In this document: positions 48,101 through 61,300 of the stretch, in pieces
Layout: each line of letters starts with the position of its first letter
How positions within the stretch are numbered: position 1 is the stretch's first letter
DNA from: Archegozetes longisetosus
Lineage: Eukaryota; Arthropoda; Arachnida; Sarcoptiformes; Trhypochthoniidae
DNA: 64,000 nt
Assembly (NCBI GenBank): GCA_018873245.2
Contig: JAEMBT020000006.1
Location: 9,011,855 to 9,075,854, forward strand
Direction: 5' to 3'
Translations under genes and position numbers: made by a program
Notes under the pieces: generated by a model
Databases searched by the model: none
Told to the model about the DNA's origin: nothing
What the model saw: only the letters and a program-made list of their open reading frames with translations

Positions 48101-51100
48101 CAAATGCAAACATACCTCTGGTGTCATCCTTGAAATAGTAGGCATATCATAACCAGCTTGAATAAAATTATTCGCATACTCTTCAAAATTAATTTTCGAT
48201 AACCACGAATGGATTATTTCTTCATCCTATCCAATAACAAATTGAATAATTAATGACTTTGTTAATGTCAATAGGTAAAAAAGCTTTAGATAACTTGCAA
48301 CCAAAGATATTCAATTCAATTAAGATAGTAATAAGCCAATATCTTTAGATTTGCACTCAATTTAAGTTCTCAACATTTATCTATTGATTAAAACCTAATT
48401 TGATTTCCTCCAAAAGCTTTTAAAAATTTGAAATATTAGTCAGGAAAAGCTTTTACGTTTCAAATGACTTGATGTGATCAAACTATTTTCTTTGATTGCA
48501 TTCAAGTAATTTCCTAAATCAATGATCGGATCAGTGCCATAAAGTCATATCTCCAATTGGAACAAAATTACAAACAACACTTTATAGCACTTGTCTGACG
48601 CAGTCTTAAATCATTTCATAAATTTGTCGCTTAATAAAAAAATTGTGAATTTCGTGTTTAATCTCTTGTTCAATGAAAAATTGATCATTAGATAAAGAGT
48701 GAAACATAAGTGACGAGATCATTAATGGTCTGCTTCTCTAAGCAAGTTTTCAAGAATTTATTAATTCCTTTACTTTCCAGAAGACAGATAAGAATCTTAG
48801 ATTTTCTTATAAGTAAAAGTATTGAAAAATTTGTGTTAAACATTAGTTTTAGTAAGAGATGACCCAAAATATAAAATGATAAAAGAGGAAAATAATGAGT
48901 CTTAAGGCGCCGGACATCCGTCAAATGTTTCCATAGATACGATTGCAACTATATATAAATTGATACGATTCTCATCTTTCAAATGCTCCTCTCGCTCAAC
49001 CAAATTGCACTATTTATTTAATCATCTAATATTCTAACAATAAATTATTAAGTCCAAAGGAAATTAACCCATTTCGAAAGCTTCAATTATGAGACAATAC
49101 AGAAAACACGAAACAATACAGAACAATTCGGTAAAATGTGTGCCAAAAGTCTCGCAAAAAGATAATCAGTTATGATTTGTGAGTTGTTACAGATTGAGTT
49201 TTTTTTATAGAATCAAATTAACTAAGTGGCAATCAAATTATTGATCGTAGCATCTCATTCTTCAAACATATGCTCTAATCAAGAGAATAAAAGTCAAATT
49301 AGACGTACAATCACGAAATACAGCAGGATTACGTCAATCGATTACATGCACAGTTCAATTGAAATGTAATGGAAGAAGTAATAATTGTTGGATTTAGTGG
49401 TTTAAAATAGAAAACATGTACATTCGTTCGTTTAAATTACATTACAAATAAGGAGAAACGCTTTAGGCGTTCTATTAACGATTCTTTGCTTTCAAAGTTA
49501 TATCAATTGAAACCTCATTTATGTTCTGTTTTAGTAGAATATAATATAGATATTTGGGACAAATATTTTTATTATTACATTTAGTCATTTCAATTGAATT
49601 TGAGCATTAGTCTTGATCACGCAAAAGGAGATAATAATTCTAGAAACCACTAAAAACCTACTGATCGCATATGTAATAACCAAAAACAGAGGGCTTTACG
49701 CTTATAACTCATACTCAATTGAATTTATTGCAAGATTTTAAATTACTTTTTGCAACATTATTCTAATTTTAGAAGGATTGAGCTTGAAAAACGCTCCTTT
49801 TAATAGTAAGTCACTGTATTTAATCTTCTAAAACAAATATTAAGAAGTTGAAGGATAGATTTATAATAATATTCATTCTAAAAGTAGTAACACTTGAACG
49901 TAACATCACATCTCGCGAACTATTTGATTGAATAGAAATTAGTGGACGAAAAAAGCTACAACTTTCAAAAGCCGTGCACATGAAAAATTAGCTCAAGGGG
50001 CATTGAAAATCAATCGACCGAAGTATATGATACAATAATAATTGTTGGAGACTGTAGCCAAGCAGTTTAGAGTTATTCAATAAAATACGGATTGTCAACC
50101 AATCTCATAGCTTTCGATACTAACTCAAAGAATGCCAAAACTCCCAAAATAAAAAACAAGTTATTAAAGTTTAAAGTTCAATCTGAAACTTGCGAAAAAT
50201 CTGCTCAAACCAATAAATTAAAATACAGAAATATGTGAAGGTTAGCGTTAAATTCAAGATTTTGACACTTTATCAATTTTAATCAATCAAAAGTTGAATA
50301 AATTATTGTTAGCAAAAACTTCGATATTTTGGTATTATTCAAATTTTCAGCTCATTTCGCAAATGCAAAGGATATGGATTACAAAAACAATTAGCCTAAA
50401 TATAAGTCATTAATTAAATTATTCATTAAAATGAAATCATGCGTCAAATTCATATATGAGACATGACAATGAATTTCTATTAGTAATAATCACGTTCAAT
50501 ATTTCAGCCACTTCTCAATTGTAGTCAAATAACAATGTTTTCATTGAATTGAATACATTGTTTTCAACTAATATGACTTTATTATGACTACTAATGAGTG
50601 ATAAATGGTATTTATCTACAGCGAGATAGAAGTTAAAACTAAAAGTTAAATCTCACCATAACTGATAGTGAACATGGTTTCACTTGAAACAGATCCAAAC
50701 TAAAACCAATCTTTTTATCACAAACATTCAGACCAGACTTAAACCAATAGTTCAATCGAATGAAAACTTGCAAAAATCATTAATCAATAGATGAATAGAA
50801 AACAAATAGATTGGTGGTTCACAAAAATTGGACTAATTTATGAAGAAGGCTTTAGGGATGTCTTAACTAGTTTGTTGAGGATTGAATGCATAGAGTTCTG
50901 TAGTCTAGAGTCTGCAGTCATATAGCGATCGAATGAGGACATTGACGTATGTGTACTGACATCTGACATCGCAAAATAAATGATCAAAAAAGCACATCCA
51001 GCTACACATCTGCACTTATTTCGCTTTAATTTTCTGACAAAACATTTACGCAATCATTGGATGATTAGAGAGAATACAACACACATTTATGAATAACACT

Positions 51101-54100
51101 ATGAATAATCTTATGTTAGCTGTTATTGTCAACCTTTGATAGGAAAACTAATTTAAGCTTTACAAATGCTTATAAAAACGAAATCCTTTCAATTACATTC
51201 AATTGAAGTTACATAAACTCACACAAAGTTATATTTCTAATGAAGGCAATCAGCAAATGACGAAATCATCATATATTTGACATTTAAATAAATCAATTTT
51301 TACTGTTAATGAGTAATAATTATGTGGAGTTCATTTAAGTGATCACATATGGTATAAGCAAACTTGCACTAATATTAAAATTAAGAACTAGTTAAACAAC
51401 AACCCTTGACTAAAGTCAGTTAAACCCATTCTAAATTACCACAACTTTAGTCACATGCTTGACCTTTAGCTGGGAATTGGGTGGCTATATATGTGCCAAA
51501 ATTGATACGTTAAATATTTTAAACGCTTTTAATTGACAAATTACAAAGAAAAACCTTTCAACTATATTAAAACTATCATTTTGATAGATTCAACTGTTCA
51601 TTCAATTGTTGATTAGACTTATTGTTCTGAATAAACTTACAATTGAACAGTTTCGGGTCATGTCAAGAGTTTTCAAGAGTTTTCATGAGCTTTCTCAAAA
51701 CCTATTCACAAATAATGGATTATATTCTGGCAATTTTCTATCTTACAATCAATTTCATTATTGTCTAATGATTTGCTGTGAGAAATTAAAAGTAAGCTTA
51801 CAATGACTTACAATGAATAAGTGATTGTTTGAAGGAAAAAATGGTAAAATGGAATGAGAACTATGTTTAACATTCGCAAACGATGTCTTGTGTTCTATGC
51901 ATTATGTGTTTTTCTCATGAATTCTATTAAATTATCGTATTTCACACATTCCCTATTCTGGTATGTGTTGAAAGTTATTTCTGACCTCAAGATTAGTATC
52001 ATTTTTGAAATAACACAAAAAACAATTCTAAGCTATTTGTTGAAATGATAAAACCAAATGCTAATTCAAAGCAACCGTTTACTGTATAGTTCAATACTAT
52101 TGATATAGTTCAACAATTTTAATTAAAACTATAATCGAAAACTATTTTTATAAACTTTTCAATGGACTCTATTATGCATTGTTTAACTTTAAAGACTGAT
52201 TAAACTTTATAAATGTTAGAGTATTATATCTGATAGCAATCTATTTAAGTTAATCTATGCAAAGCCACAGAGGTATTAACTGCAAATATAATCACAATAG
52301 CCTCGATTGAGTCTTTATTTCTTACTTCAAATCTAGTTTAGAGTCTTAAAGCATTTATCTTACTTCACATTCAATTAAATCAAATAATTCTAAAGTGATC
52401 TGCATTTTTAACTTTTAAACACAACTTGACCACAATTTGATCGCAAATACTTCTTATCAACGAATAAATCAAAACTAATTTGTTTCCTAACTCATTTGCG
52501 TAAAATCGAAGCTAATTCAACACCAAACTATGCGCATTTTCAATTGAACAAAGAGTTGACTCGAACAGAAATAAAATAGCATTCTTACCGCTATTCCGTG
52601 TAAAATCATTTCTGCAATGCTAAGTGACCTGTCGAGGACTTGTCCGCCACTATTTGCAGACCAGTTTGCGTCAGTAGCGGTGGGTGTACTAATTGTGCTG
52701 ATTTCTCCATCTAATGTGGCACTATTACCACTTCCAATACTTGATGAAGAAGAAGAGTTGCGATTATAATTATCTTTATGAATGGATGAAGAGCCTAATG
52801 ATTCACAGCTGTGGACCGATACGCGATGTGATTGGCCTGAAGTCTAAATTATAGCAATTGTTTAGTCAGGTATATCTAATTTACGTGTCACTTAATACCT
52901 TAGTATCACTGCCTCGTCCACTGTCCAAACTGGCAGAACTATATCTTGATTTCCTGCTATCATTACTGCTGCTGCTGGGGCTAACTCGTCCCACATCTAC
53001 TCCATGATCCTCTAAAGAACCTCTAGAATTGCTTCTATGGTTACTGCCTATGTTTGTAGATGTTGCCCCATTGTTGATGACAGCTGTGGCTGATGTTGAC
53101 GCCGACTGACCGCTCGACAGGCAATTATTCGGTGAAGTAACTGATTGGTTAGCTGTCATTCCATTTTTGCCTAATTGCTGACATTTGTTCATATGAGTGT
53201 AATAGTTCTGTATTTAATATAGACAAAATATATCTTATTTATCACATCTAATGGCAAATCAAACGCGTCAATGACTTCAATAATTACATTTGAATCGTAA
53301 TACGGATAGGAATAGTTTGATATTGAATTTCCTAAATCGATGGGATGTGTTGGACGTGAATCTAATACTTCTGATCATAAAAACGAAATAAAATTTGAAA
53401 TCCGAAGCAAATGCTTGACATAAAGTAAGTTTTAAAGGCTATAACTCACTATTTTGAACCGATCCTGTGCTTGAGTTCGAGTTTTTACTACACGACTGTT
53501 GATCGGAATCGCTTCTAATCACATTCGAGGTATGAGTTCGAAGCGATGTTTTTACATCATTAGAAGGTGCGACTGGTGGTGATATTCGTATACTTCCTCG
53601 TGAAGAACTGTTTCGATTGATTCCACTGACTTTCATTATAAAAACAATATCTTTATTAATAGACTAGTAATTATAAATTATTGAATTAGAGTTCAAAAGC
53701 TAATGAGAACTCAATTACAAATGACTTGTAGTTATCTGAAAATCTGTTCATTTTATCAAATCTAATATAAAAATTTCAAAAGTGGTTCAGTTTTTTGTTT
53801 GATTTACAACTTGATTGACAACACGATTGAATATTTATGATAAATCAGTTGAAACCAGTTTACAAACTAATGCCAAGACTTAAAAGTTTTAGTTTTAAAA
53901 ACTTTTGTCAAAAAAGGAAATGCAAAATATTTTACGTCTTTTAATTAAATTAATGCCCTTTAAATAAATTAAATCGACTTGCAATACATTGTATGGAATG
54001 AGTAGAAAAACAAAATAATTAGTATAGAAACGAAAGATGTTATCGTAATTATAAAGGATTAAATGAAATTAAGTTTGTTGCAAGTTATGAACAATTAATT

Positions 54101-54595
54101 CAAATTAAACATAGTATTGTTAAGCAGTTATCAAACAATCGTAAAAACACTGATCAAGTTGCTAACAAAAATTAGTTTTAATTCAATTTAATTATGAGTT
54201 ATATAAAAGTTAACCACTTAATTGGTTTACTCCAGATAAAGTCTGATAGTCTTCTAAATAAGTTTAGACCAAACTTGACGTACAATTTAATGATAAGTAA
54301 TAATGACCTGAATCCATATGAGAACTCTTATAAAATGCATTAGTTATCATATAAGATAACTAAAGCACTTTTGATTAAACGAATTTCACATAAATTTATG
54401 CAAACTTTTGCACATTGGTCGGATGGGTTACTCTAAACATTTGCAAATAATTTTACGTAAATTGAACTAAACTTAAGTTTATTGACATAGCGTACAGTGG
54501 ATATAAACAAAAATATAATCCAATAGACACAACAAGACATAAGACATACCATTATTTGATGTATTTTCTGACAACTGTAGCGAAAGGCTTCTCAT
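45126..54595 (-). CDS. ckn: Caskin-like scaffold with two SAM domains (short form)
   Basis: CASK-interacting adaptor of synapses and axons. Eleven exons fit: 54550-54595, 53450-53629, 53288-53331, 52899-53207, 52589-52843, 48116-48226, 47272-47373, 47031-47169, 45484-46974, 45327-45405, 45126-45270, about 966 residues. A serine/asparagine-rich N-terminal part is followed by SAM1 (two exons, with [14 protein letters not shown] and [14 protein letters not shown]; vertebrate Caskin has [27 protein letters not shown]) and SAM2 ([20 protein letters not shown], then [16 protein letters not shown]). A long proline-containing region with [13 protein letters not shown] follows, and the C-terminal motif LDDIETM...NQLDLMLE corresponds to the Caskin C-terminal helix. 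No ankyrin repeats or SH3 domain are found before the myosin gene 3.8 kb upstream. The first exon (ATG at 54595) is tentative: an acceptor-like AG just upstream could make it internal. Confidence 0.87.
48227..52588 (-). other. 4.4 kb intron of the Caskin-like gene
   Basis: AT-rich intronic sequence between the linker exon and SAM1. Open frames on either strand (48688-48948 -, 50838-51053 -, 51606-52048 +) have no recognisable domain. It is by far the longest intron in the window and may contain alternative starts or regulatory elements, but none can be pointed to. Confidence 0.5.
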
Positions 54596-57500
54596 TATTA
54601 TTATTATTGTTATTTGAATTAAAACTAAATTTGATTAAAACAGCAATAGATTCAACATTTGATTGCTAAATAACATTATTGTATAATAGGAAATATAAAA
54701 AATGAAGAGAATATGAATAAAACTGGAGAAACATTATTAGTAAATAGAATTTAATCCGCCATTTGCTCACAAAATGCACGTAAAACACAAAAAAGTCTAA
54801 AGTATAGGCTTTAACGCTTAGACTACATTAGCAGATAGTATGCCCTTAGCAGTACTACTAGGAGTACCTCAAATGTTAGTTAGTTCCCCAAACAAAAACA
54901 ACTGTGACGTCTGGTCACATATAGCTTTCCATTGGTTACGACCATCAAACTTATACAACCATATTATACTAAATCCTATGTCCGTATTTTGATTTACAAG
55001 TTTTTCCTCTCTTCACTACAAGTTTTGCTAAACAGAAGACAAGCTCTTATACTAATCGTCTATGACTATGCTAGAAAATTTTCAGTGGGGGTGCACAAAG
55101 TCTCAAATTGAGAGTGGACTTGCACATATAATATTCATTTCGATTAAATATATATTTTCAAATTAAAACATAGTTTTTAATAGTTTAAAACTTGAATTGC
55201 AATCTATTTCTATTTTGTTTGCAGCAATTATTCCAACAAATCGATGAAATTTGATATGCAGAAAATAAAAACTTTATACGTGAAGTAAGCCATAGATTCG
55301 AATTAGGGGTGCCTGTACACCCTCGATTATCTACTTAGCTTCTGTTAATCGCAAGTTTAATGTTAGGACATTAGATATTAATCCTATTCTAGATCCGAAT
55401 TGTCTTATTTAGACAGGATTTTCATAAAGTTGTTGATAAAGAAGAAAAACAAATAAATAAAAGTACACAAGAATATTTGAAATATTTTGAAACTTGCTGC
55501 AAATGTAGAAAATGCTGATTTGTTGCTGGAACTTGCAAACGTTTAATATGTATTGAATGCTAATGTGTGAGAAATTTACATTTTTATTTCAAAAATTGAT
55601 TACACCCTAAATAGCACAATATTATAAGCTGTTTGGCAAAACGATGCAAAAGATCAAAGCACTCGTCACTTAGCTTAAGGAAATGCCAAACTCTATAAAA
55701 CTTAAATACTATTTATATTTATTTTGAAATATTATCAAAGATTATCACTGCTTTCATTTAATTGATAACTGACTCCGAGCAAAATCAATAAACCGGTAGA
55801 TTAAGACTATGATAAAAGGTTGCAATTAAGTGATGGTTGAAATAAAGTGCAATTTAATAATTTGGGATCTGAACCGAACATTTTTCTTTGAGATTTAGTG
55901 GCAATTTATATTAAATTTGCGAAAGCAAACACCAAAGGCTTTTGGTTTTCGTGTACCTCTGCCAAAAATGAAATCATAGTTAATTTTAAGACTTGCTAAA
56001 TAAAACGCTTATAATAAGTGCTAATTTGAAGGCTTAGTTCAAGTTTACTTACAAACGATTAATTCCTTGGAACTAGATTTTTAAGATTTATCTCGTTTCG
56101 AATTAGAATTATGCATAAAATTCGGAATTATGTTAAACTTAGCATTAAATTGAGACAGTTCAATTATTATAAATAACGTAAATCTTATTAATGATTGAAA
56201 CATTTTAAATAAAAATAACTCATTTGAATATTATGTTAAGATATCATTTTCTATCTTTAAGTATAAACAAAATTTCTAAAAATTGAAATTTCAAAAAAGT
56301 TGTAATACCTTTTCTTCGTTTTGGATTTTGATGCATGGCTCAAAATTGAAATTTTACAAAATTACATAAATATGCTGTACTGTTATATATGCTAAGCTTA
56401 TAACAAATAATGAATAAGGCTATTCAAAAAAAAACTATATCTAAAATGCTTTAACGTCTTTTCATAATTCAGTTACTTATGAAGATTCTGATAATCTTTA
56501 AACGGTAACGTTGTTATGCTATCACTATTGCCAGTGTTATATACATAAATGCGATATTTGTTGTTGATTGTACTGAGTTATCATAATTATGCCACACATC
56601 ATTCAACATTATAAAGATATTGTTAATAGCATGCAATCCAATCAACATTGCCTGAAATGCATAAACGTATATGTTTTCAATGCTTGCATCTATTATAATA
56701 TAATCATAAGACAAAACAGACAACTTATTTTGTTATTATAAATTGATCAGAGTATGTTTGTTCAATCTATATTTCTCTTTCACGAAAATTCATTCAGTTT
56801 GGTTACACAATACAAATGCAAAAGTGTGACCTGTCAGTTAAATAAAAGACTTGTTAATCTTTGATCATTAGACTCGAAATAGTTATTTCGCCTAAACTTG
56901 AACTTTTCTTACCTTTATTTGAAATTCAAATGAGAGATAAGAATGACATTTGATTAAACTAGCGTCAAACAGGGAAAATGAGGACGTAGTAGTGAGATAG
57001 AAAAATTGAGACTTGAAGCATAAAATGTTTATGTCACCGAAATCTGTCTGATGACTCTATGCGAAAGAGTATTAGAAAGATTTAGCAGAAGAAAAATAAT
57101 AGCAAATCCTGCTCTGATCTTACCTTAAATATGATGTATAATTATGTTTGTGCATAAAAAAGTACTTCAGATTTTATTGAACTTACTAATTATTCAAATT
57201 GAGCTTAAATTACTTTAGAATTTGGTCATGAAACCACAAAACAGCGTGATATCAAACCTGATACCATTTACTATAAAAACTTTACTATAAAAACAATGTA
57301 AACTTTGAAAGACTAAAATTTTTCAAATTCTGTTTACCAACTAATGTTTGAATCTTATTTTTGATACTGTTCTATTTGCGATCAATTTAATGCTTCACAT
57401 AATCCTGTTTGAAATCATGAACTAATTAAAGCAAAAGAATTGAAAGAATAATAGGAAACATGAGAAGGAGCTGGAGTTAAAGCTTGAGAGCTTTCAAATG

Positions 57501-58381
57501 AAAGAGTAAACTTAAGTCGACAATCCTTCAGTCTAGTCAGGCGTACTTAAATTTCACGCTTCTACAAAAAAGACTTCAAATCATAAAAACATGAGACATA
57601 AGCTAATACTGATTCCAAAATTTTTTAGACCAAATTAACAAAAACTTTCCGCTTAAAGAACACACAAAAGCGAAGCGTAAGTGAAATATTTGATGCGATA
57701 CAAAGAGTACAAAAGCAATGCATTGAAGGGATGATAAAAAGTGGTTTTGAATGAATTTTGATAAAAATTAGTTTTGCTGACCCAAATACTACTTAAAGTT
57801 ATGTTTGAATTGGTTGAAGTGAGTCAAAGCTATTAATAAAATAGTGTTTTCTTATCTTATAAGCTAAGTTGATATTTGTATTCGATTTCAGTCACTTTAA
57901 TCATCTAAAGGGTTAGAAAATGATTTATAAATTCAAAAATAGTAAACCAGTATTGACATAATCCTTTTGAATTATACCATGTGATTACTTTATTACTATG
58001 AAATGCTAATGCTAGTTATTTGTCAGCAGTTTTAGCAATTTAAATAATTAAAGCAATTACTTTGCAATTAAATGGAGGGTTTATTCCAAGAATGATTGCT
58101 TAACGAGTATAGAAAATTCATTACTAATAATCATAATTAAGAAATAATAAAGGCTATCAGCAACTCAGTTGTATTCAAAAAATTCAAGTCTTTTCATAAT
58201 ATAAATCATAATAAAATGTTTATTTAAGCAAATTTCAATGAAACATTTATTCCAGGCGCATTGTTCATGAATAAAAAATATAAATAGTGTAAATGCAGAT
58301 AAAATCTATTGCACATGATTTTAGTTTCTCACAATTGGTGAAAAATTGAGCAAAAAATGATTGACGAAATGGTAGGTAAAA
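54596..58381. other. spacer or 5' region between Caskin and dachs
   Basis: 3.8 kb between the most upstream Caskin exon found and the dachs stop codon, expected to hold Caskin 5' UTR or alternative first exons and the dachs 3' UTR. No ankyrin-repeat or SH3 coding sequence was recognised. A minus-strand open frame at 56514-56723 (69 codons, hydrophobic) was not called. A possible hAT-like remnant lies at 55089-55335. Confidence 0.45.
55089..55335. mobile_element. possible degraded hAT-type MITE
   Basis: The left end reads CAGTGGGGGTGCACAAAG. The right end, read inverted, is TCGAGGGTGTACAGGCACCC. Both carry the G-rich TGCACA/TGTACA pattern of hAT termini. The interior is AT-rich. No clear 8 bp target duplication was seen, so this is weak. 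Confidence 0.25.
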
Positions 58382-61300
58382 CTAAATATTGACACCACCG
58401 CCAAGAACATTAGATGATGGAACCAATTCAAGAAACTGATATGGAACGTTAAGAGTCACATCTTGATGCTCAACAAGTAAATATCCGCGCTTTGATGAGG
58501 CACCCACTACAAGCACTTTTTGACCTTTTTCTAATTGCACTTTAGAACCAGATTCTATAGAGTATAAAAAGTATTATAGCAATAGCTAATTCAATACTGA
58601 CTTAGTCGTTAAAGAGTATTAAAGATATGAGAGCTATAATTGGTTGAATACTGAATTAGTAGTTAGTGCCAAACCTGGATAATCCATTTTCATAACTCTA
58701 GTTTGCGGATAGCCCAACTTGGCATTTCCAGTCACTGTATACGACCGACTCGGAGGAACGGGTGGAGGTATGTTCTAAGGGATTATCACAATTAGTATAA
58801 TATACGAATCAAATATTAAATCATTTGCTTACTAAGTCTATGCCAAAGAGAGTGCAAGTCTCTTGTATAAGATTTTGATCACACATTTCTATTGATTTTG
58901 ACTGAGTTTGTTGAGGTGTACCGAATGGAGGAGGAGTTCCAGTTATGGGCTGAGGTCGCGGACGATTGATGGCATTGGCTGCGATTGTATTTAATGCAAC
59001 CGTATTTCTAATGCCAACATTTTGTGCAATTAAGCTCTGTTTAATGAGAGGCCAGCGACGTCTCAGATTCCATCCTCTCCACGTGGCTTGAATTAAACAA
59101 GCCGAAAGTATTCTTCTTTCACTTCTCAGCATTTCTAACTGCTGTCGCGCACCTTCACTCAAAAATATATGTCTCTTTCCTAAAGCCCATGTCGTCGAAG
59201 CAGCAGAAACTGGTTGAATATTCTTCTGGGTTTGCATAAAACAATCCAAGATTAACTGAACAAAAATAAAACTCAAATTCAATAAGTCGTTCAACTCATG
59301 TGTTAAGTATAAGTCATACCTTGCAATCTTCGACCGATTTATCTTCAATTCTTTTCAGTAATTTGAAAGGCGCCAGAAGTCGATAGCGAGAATTGAATGC
59401 TTTGAATCGCATTCTATGAGGCAGTCCCCCGGCCATCAGATTAACGGTTTCTAAAATTTGAAGAGCCCTAACTTGTCTCATAACAGCTCCGCGATCGAAA
59501 TAGTCGGGCTGTTCAGAGTTGTTAGCCTTTAGGTTAAACAATTGAATGGAAGCAAAATCAATATCAGGAAAATGATCAGAAAAATAGTTTACACAAAATT
59601 CTATATAATCTCATACTTTAATGCAACGGATGAAATGAGGTCTCGCGTGAACTAAAGTTCTTAAAAGATTATCAAGTCTTGTATGAAAATCCTGAGTCAA
59701 AGTGGATACGGGTTCCGATCCATTCTGTAGGTCCATATGTGCAGTCGGAGAGATGCGGAACGTTAGACCTCTTGGAACTGTTTCTTTATTGTACAATATT
59801 CTGATCTCAACTCCAAACAAATGACTGACAAAACCAAAAGTACACGAAGATTTGTGGAATATGGCGACCACGTCATCACTCAAACGATCAGAATTTGATT
59901 CCAAAAAATTACTGGTATCGTAAACGACATTACCCGCAAAATGCCGAATACCGAATAATCGACTCATTTGTTGTGATTGGTCTGTGGATGACTTGTCTTT
60001 ATTGGGGTTGACATCAAAGTAGCGACTGTTAGCTTTATGTTGAGCTTTAATTTTTTGGACATAAGCTTCAGGTGTTCCTCTGAGAGAACACTCAACATCA
60101 AGCATACTGAACAAACCAGTCCTCTTTTGATGATAAATTCATATTATTAGCAATAGTTTAATCATTAAAAGTATTAAATCGATCATACCAAAGAAGAAAT
60201 GAAGTCAATACACGGAACATTATCCACATAATCTATTTCGATATCAGACCTCACGCCTTCTTCTCTACACGATTCGATACTTGATTTGAAAATATGAGTA
60301 TTATAGAAATGTTGCATTGTTTCAGCACATAAGTTAATGCAAAGCTGTTCCAATTGACTCGGCTATCAACAAAAAGATTGTGAGTAATTTTTGTATTTTC
60401 TCACTATCAAGTTATCAACTCATACTTTTGCATCTTCAAAGCCAAACATGTCTAATATACCGATAAAGCCATCAGTGGCATGGCGTACAGCTGAGTTCAA
60501 CACATTCATGGACTTATATGATTTCGCACCATTAGATCCTAATCAAAAATTGCAATTATCGATAAAAATCATTCATTTTAACAGAACTATCTTTCTGTAA
60601 AAGCTTTACTCTAGAATATTTGAGCGTTAAGATAGTGCCCATCACAAAGGTTGAATGAAAAATTCTACCTCCCAATCAAATAGGAAATCTTTTTGATAAA
60701 CAATAGTAAAATTATCTAGTGATTAATTTTTCAAACGTTATCATTAGCCGAAGTAATGTCTAAACTTTTATATTTTGCTCATTCATCCCAATACTGGATT
60801 ATTTGACCTTTTGACGGCTTTTCAAAGCAGCTGAATTTTTAGATTTTATGAGATCTTTGCATTTATAGCTTAGTAAAAATAGTTTAGACAGAAATAATTG
60901 CTAGATTACTGCTAAAACCTAAATGAGAAGTCAATCAATTTTTATTGGATAACTTACCAATACTAGATGCGTGATGACTTCCTGTTTCGGTGTGATTGTG
61001 AATCGATTCATTGCTATCAGAGCTCAATGTTCCGCAAGTCGATCCAATTCTTTTAGAGCTATTGGCTCTTCTAATGATTGTGGCAACAGTTCGGCAGTAG
61101 AGAGCTTTAGCCAATGCATCTCTTGTGGATGAAGCCTAAAATTGATGCAAAGTTTGACTTACAGACTTTCAACTTAATGTTATTTTAAGTTTATTTGCTA
61201 ATTACGCGCTCAGTCATGCATTAGATTTTTATGATTTAAAAATTATAATCTTTCAACTCTATCCAAAACCTTTGTATTTCATAGTTTCCACTATGAATGT

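Noticed and set aside
56514..56723. 69-codon minus-strand frame resembling a membrane segment
   Set aside because: No recognisable chemoreceptor or transporter motif and no matching exons nearby.
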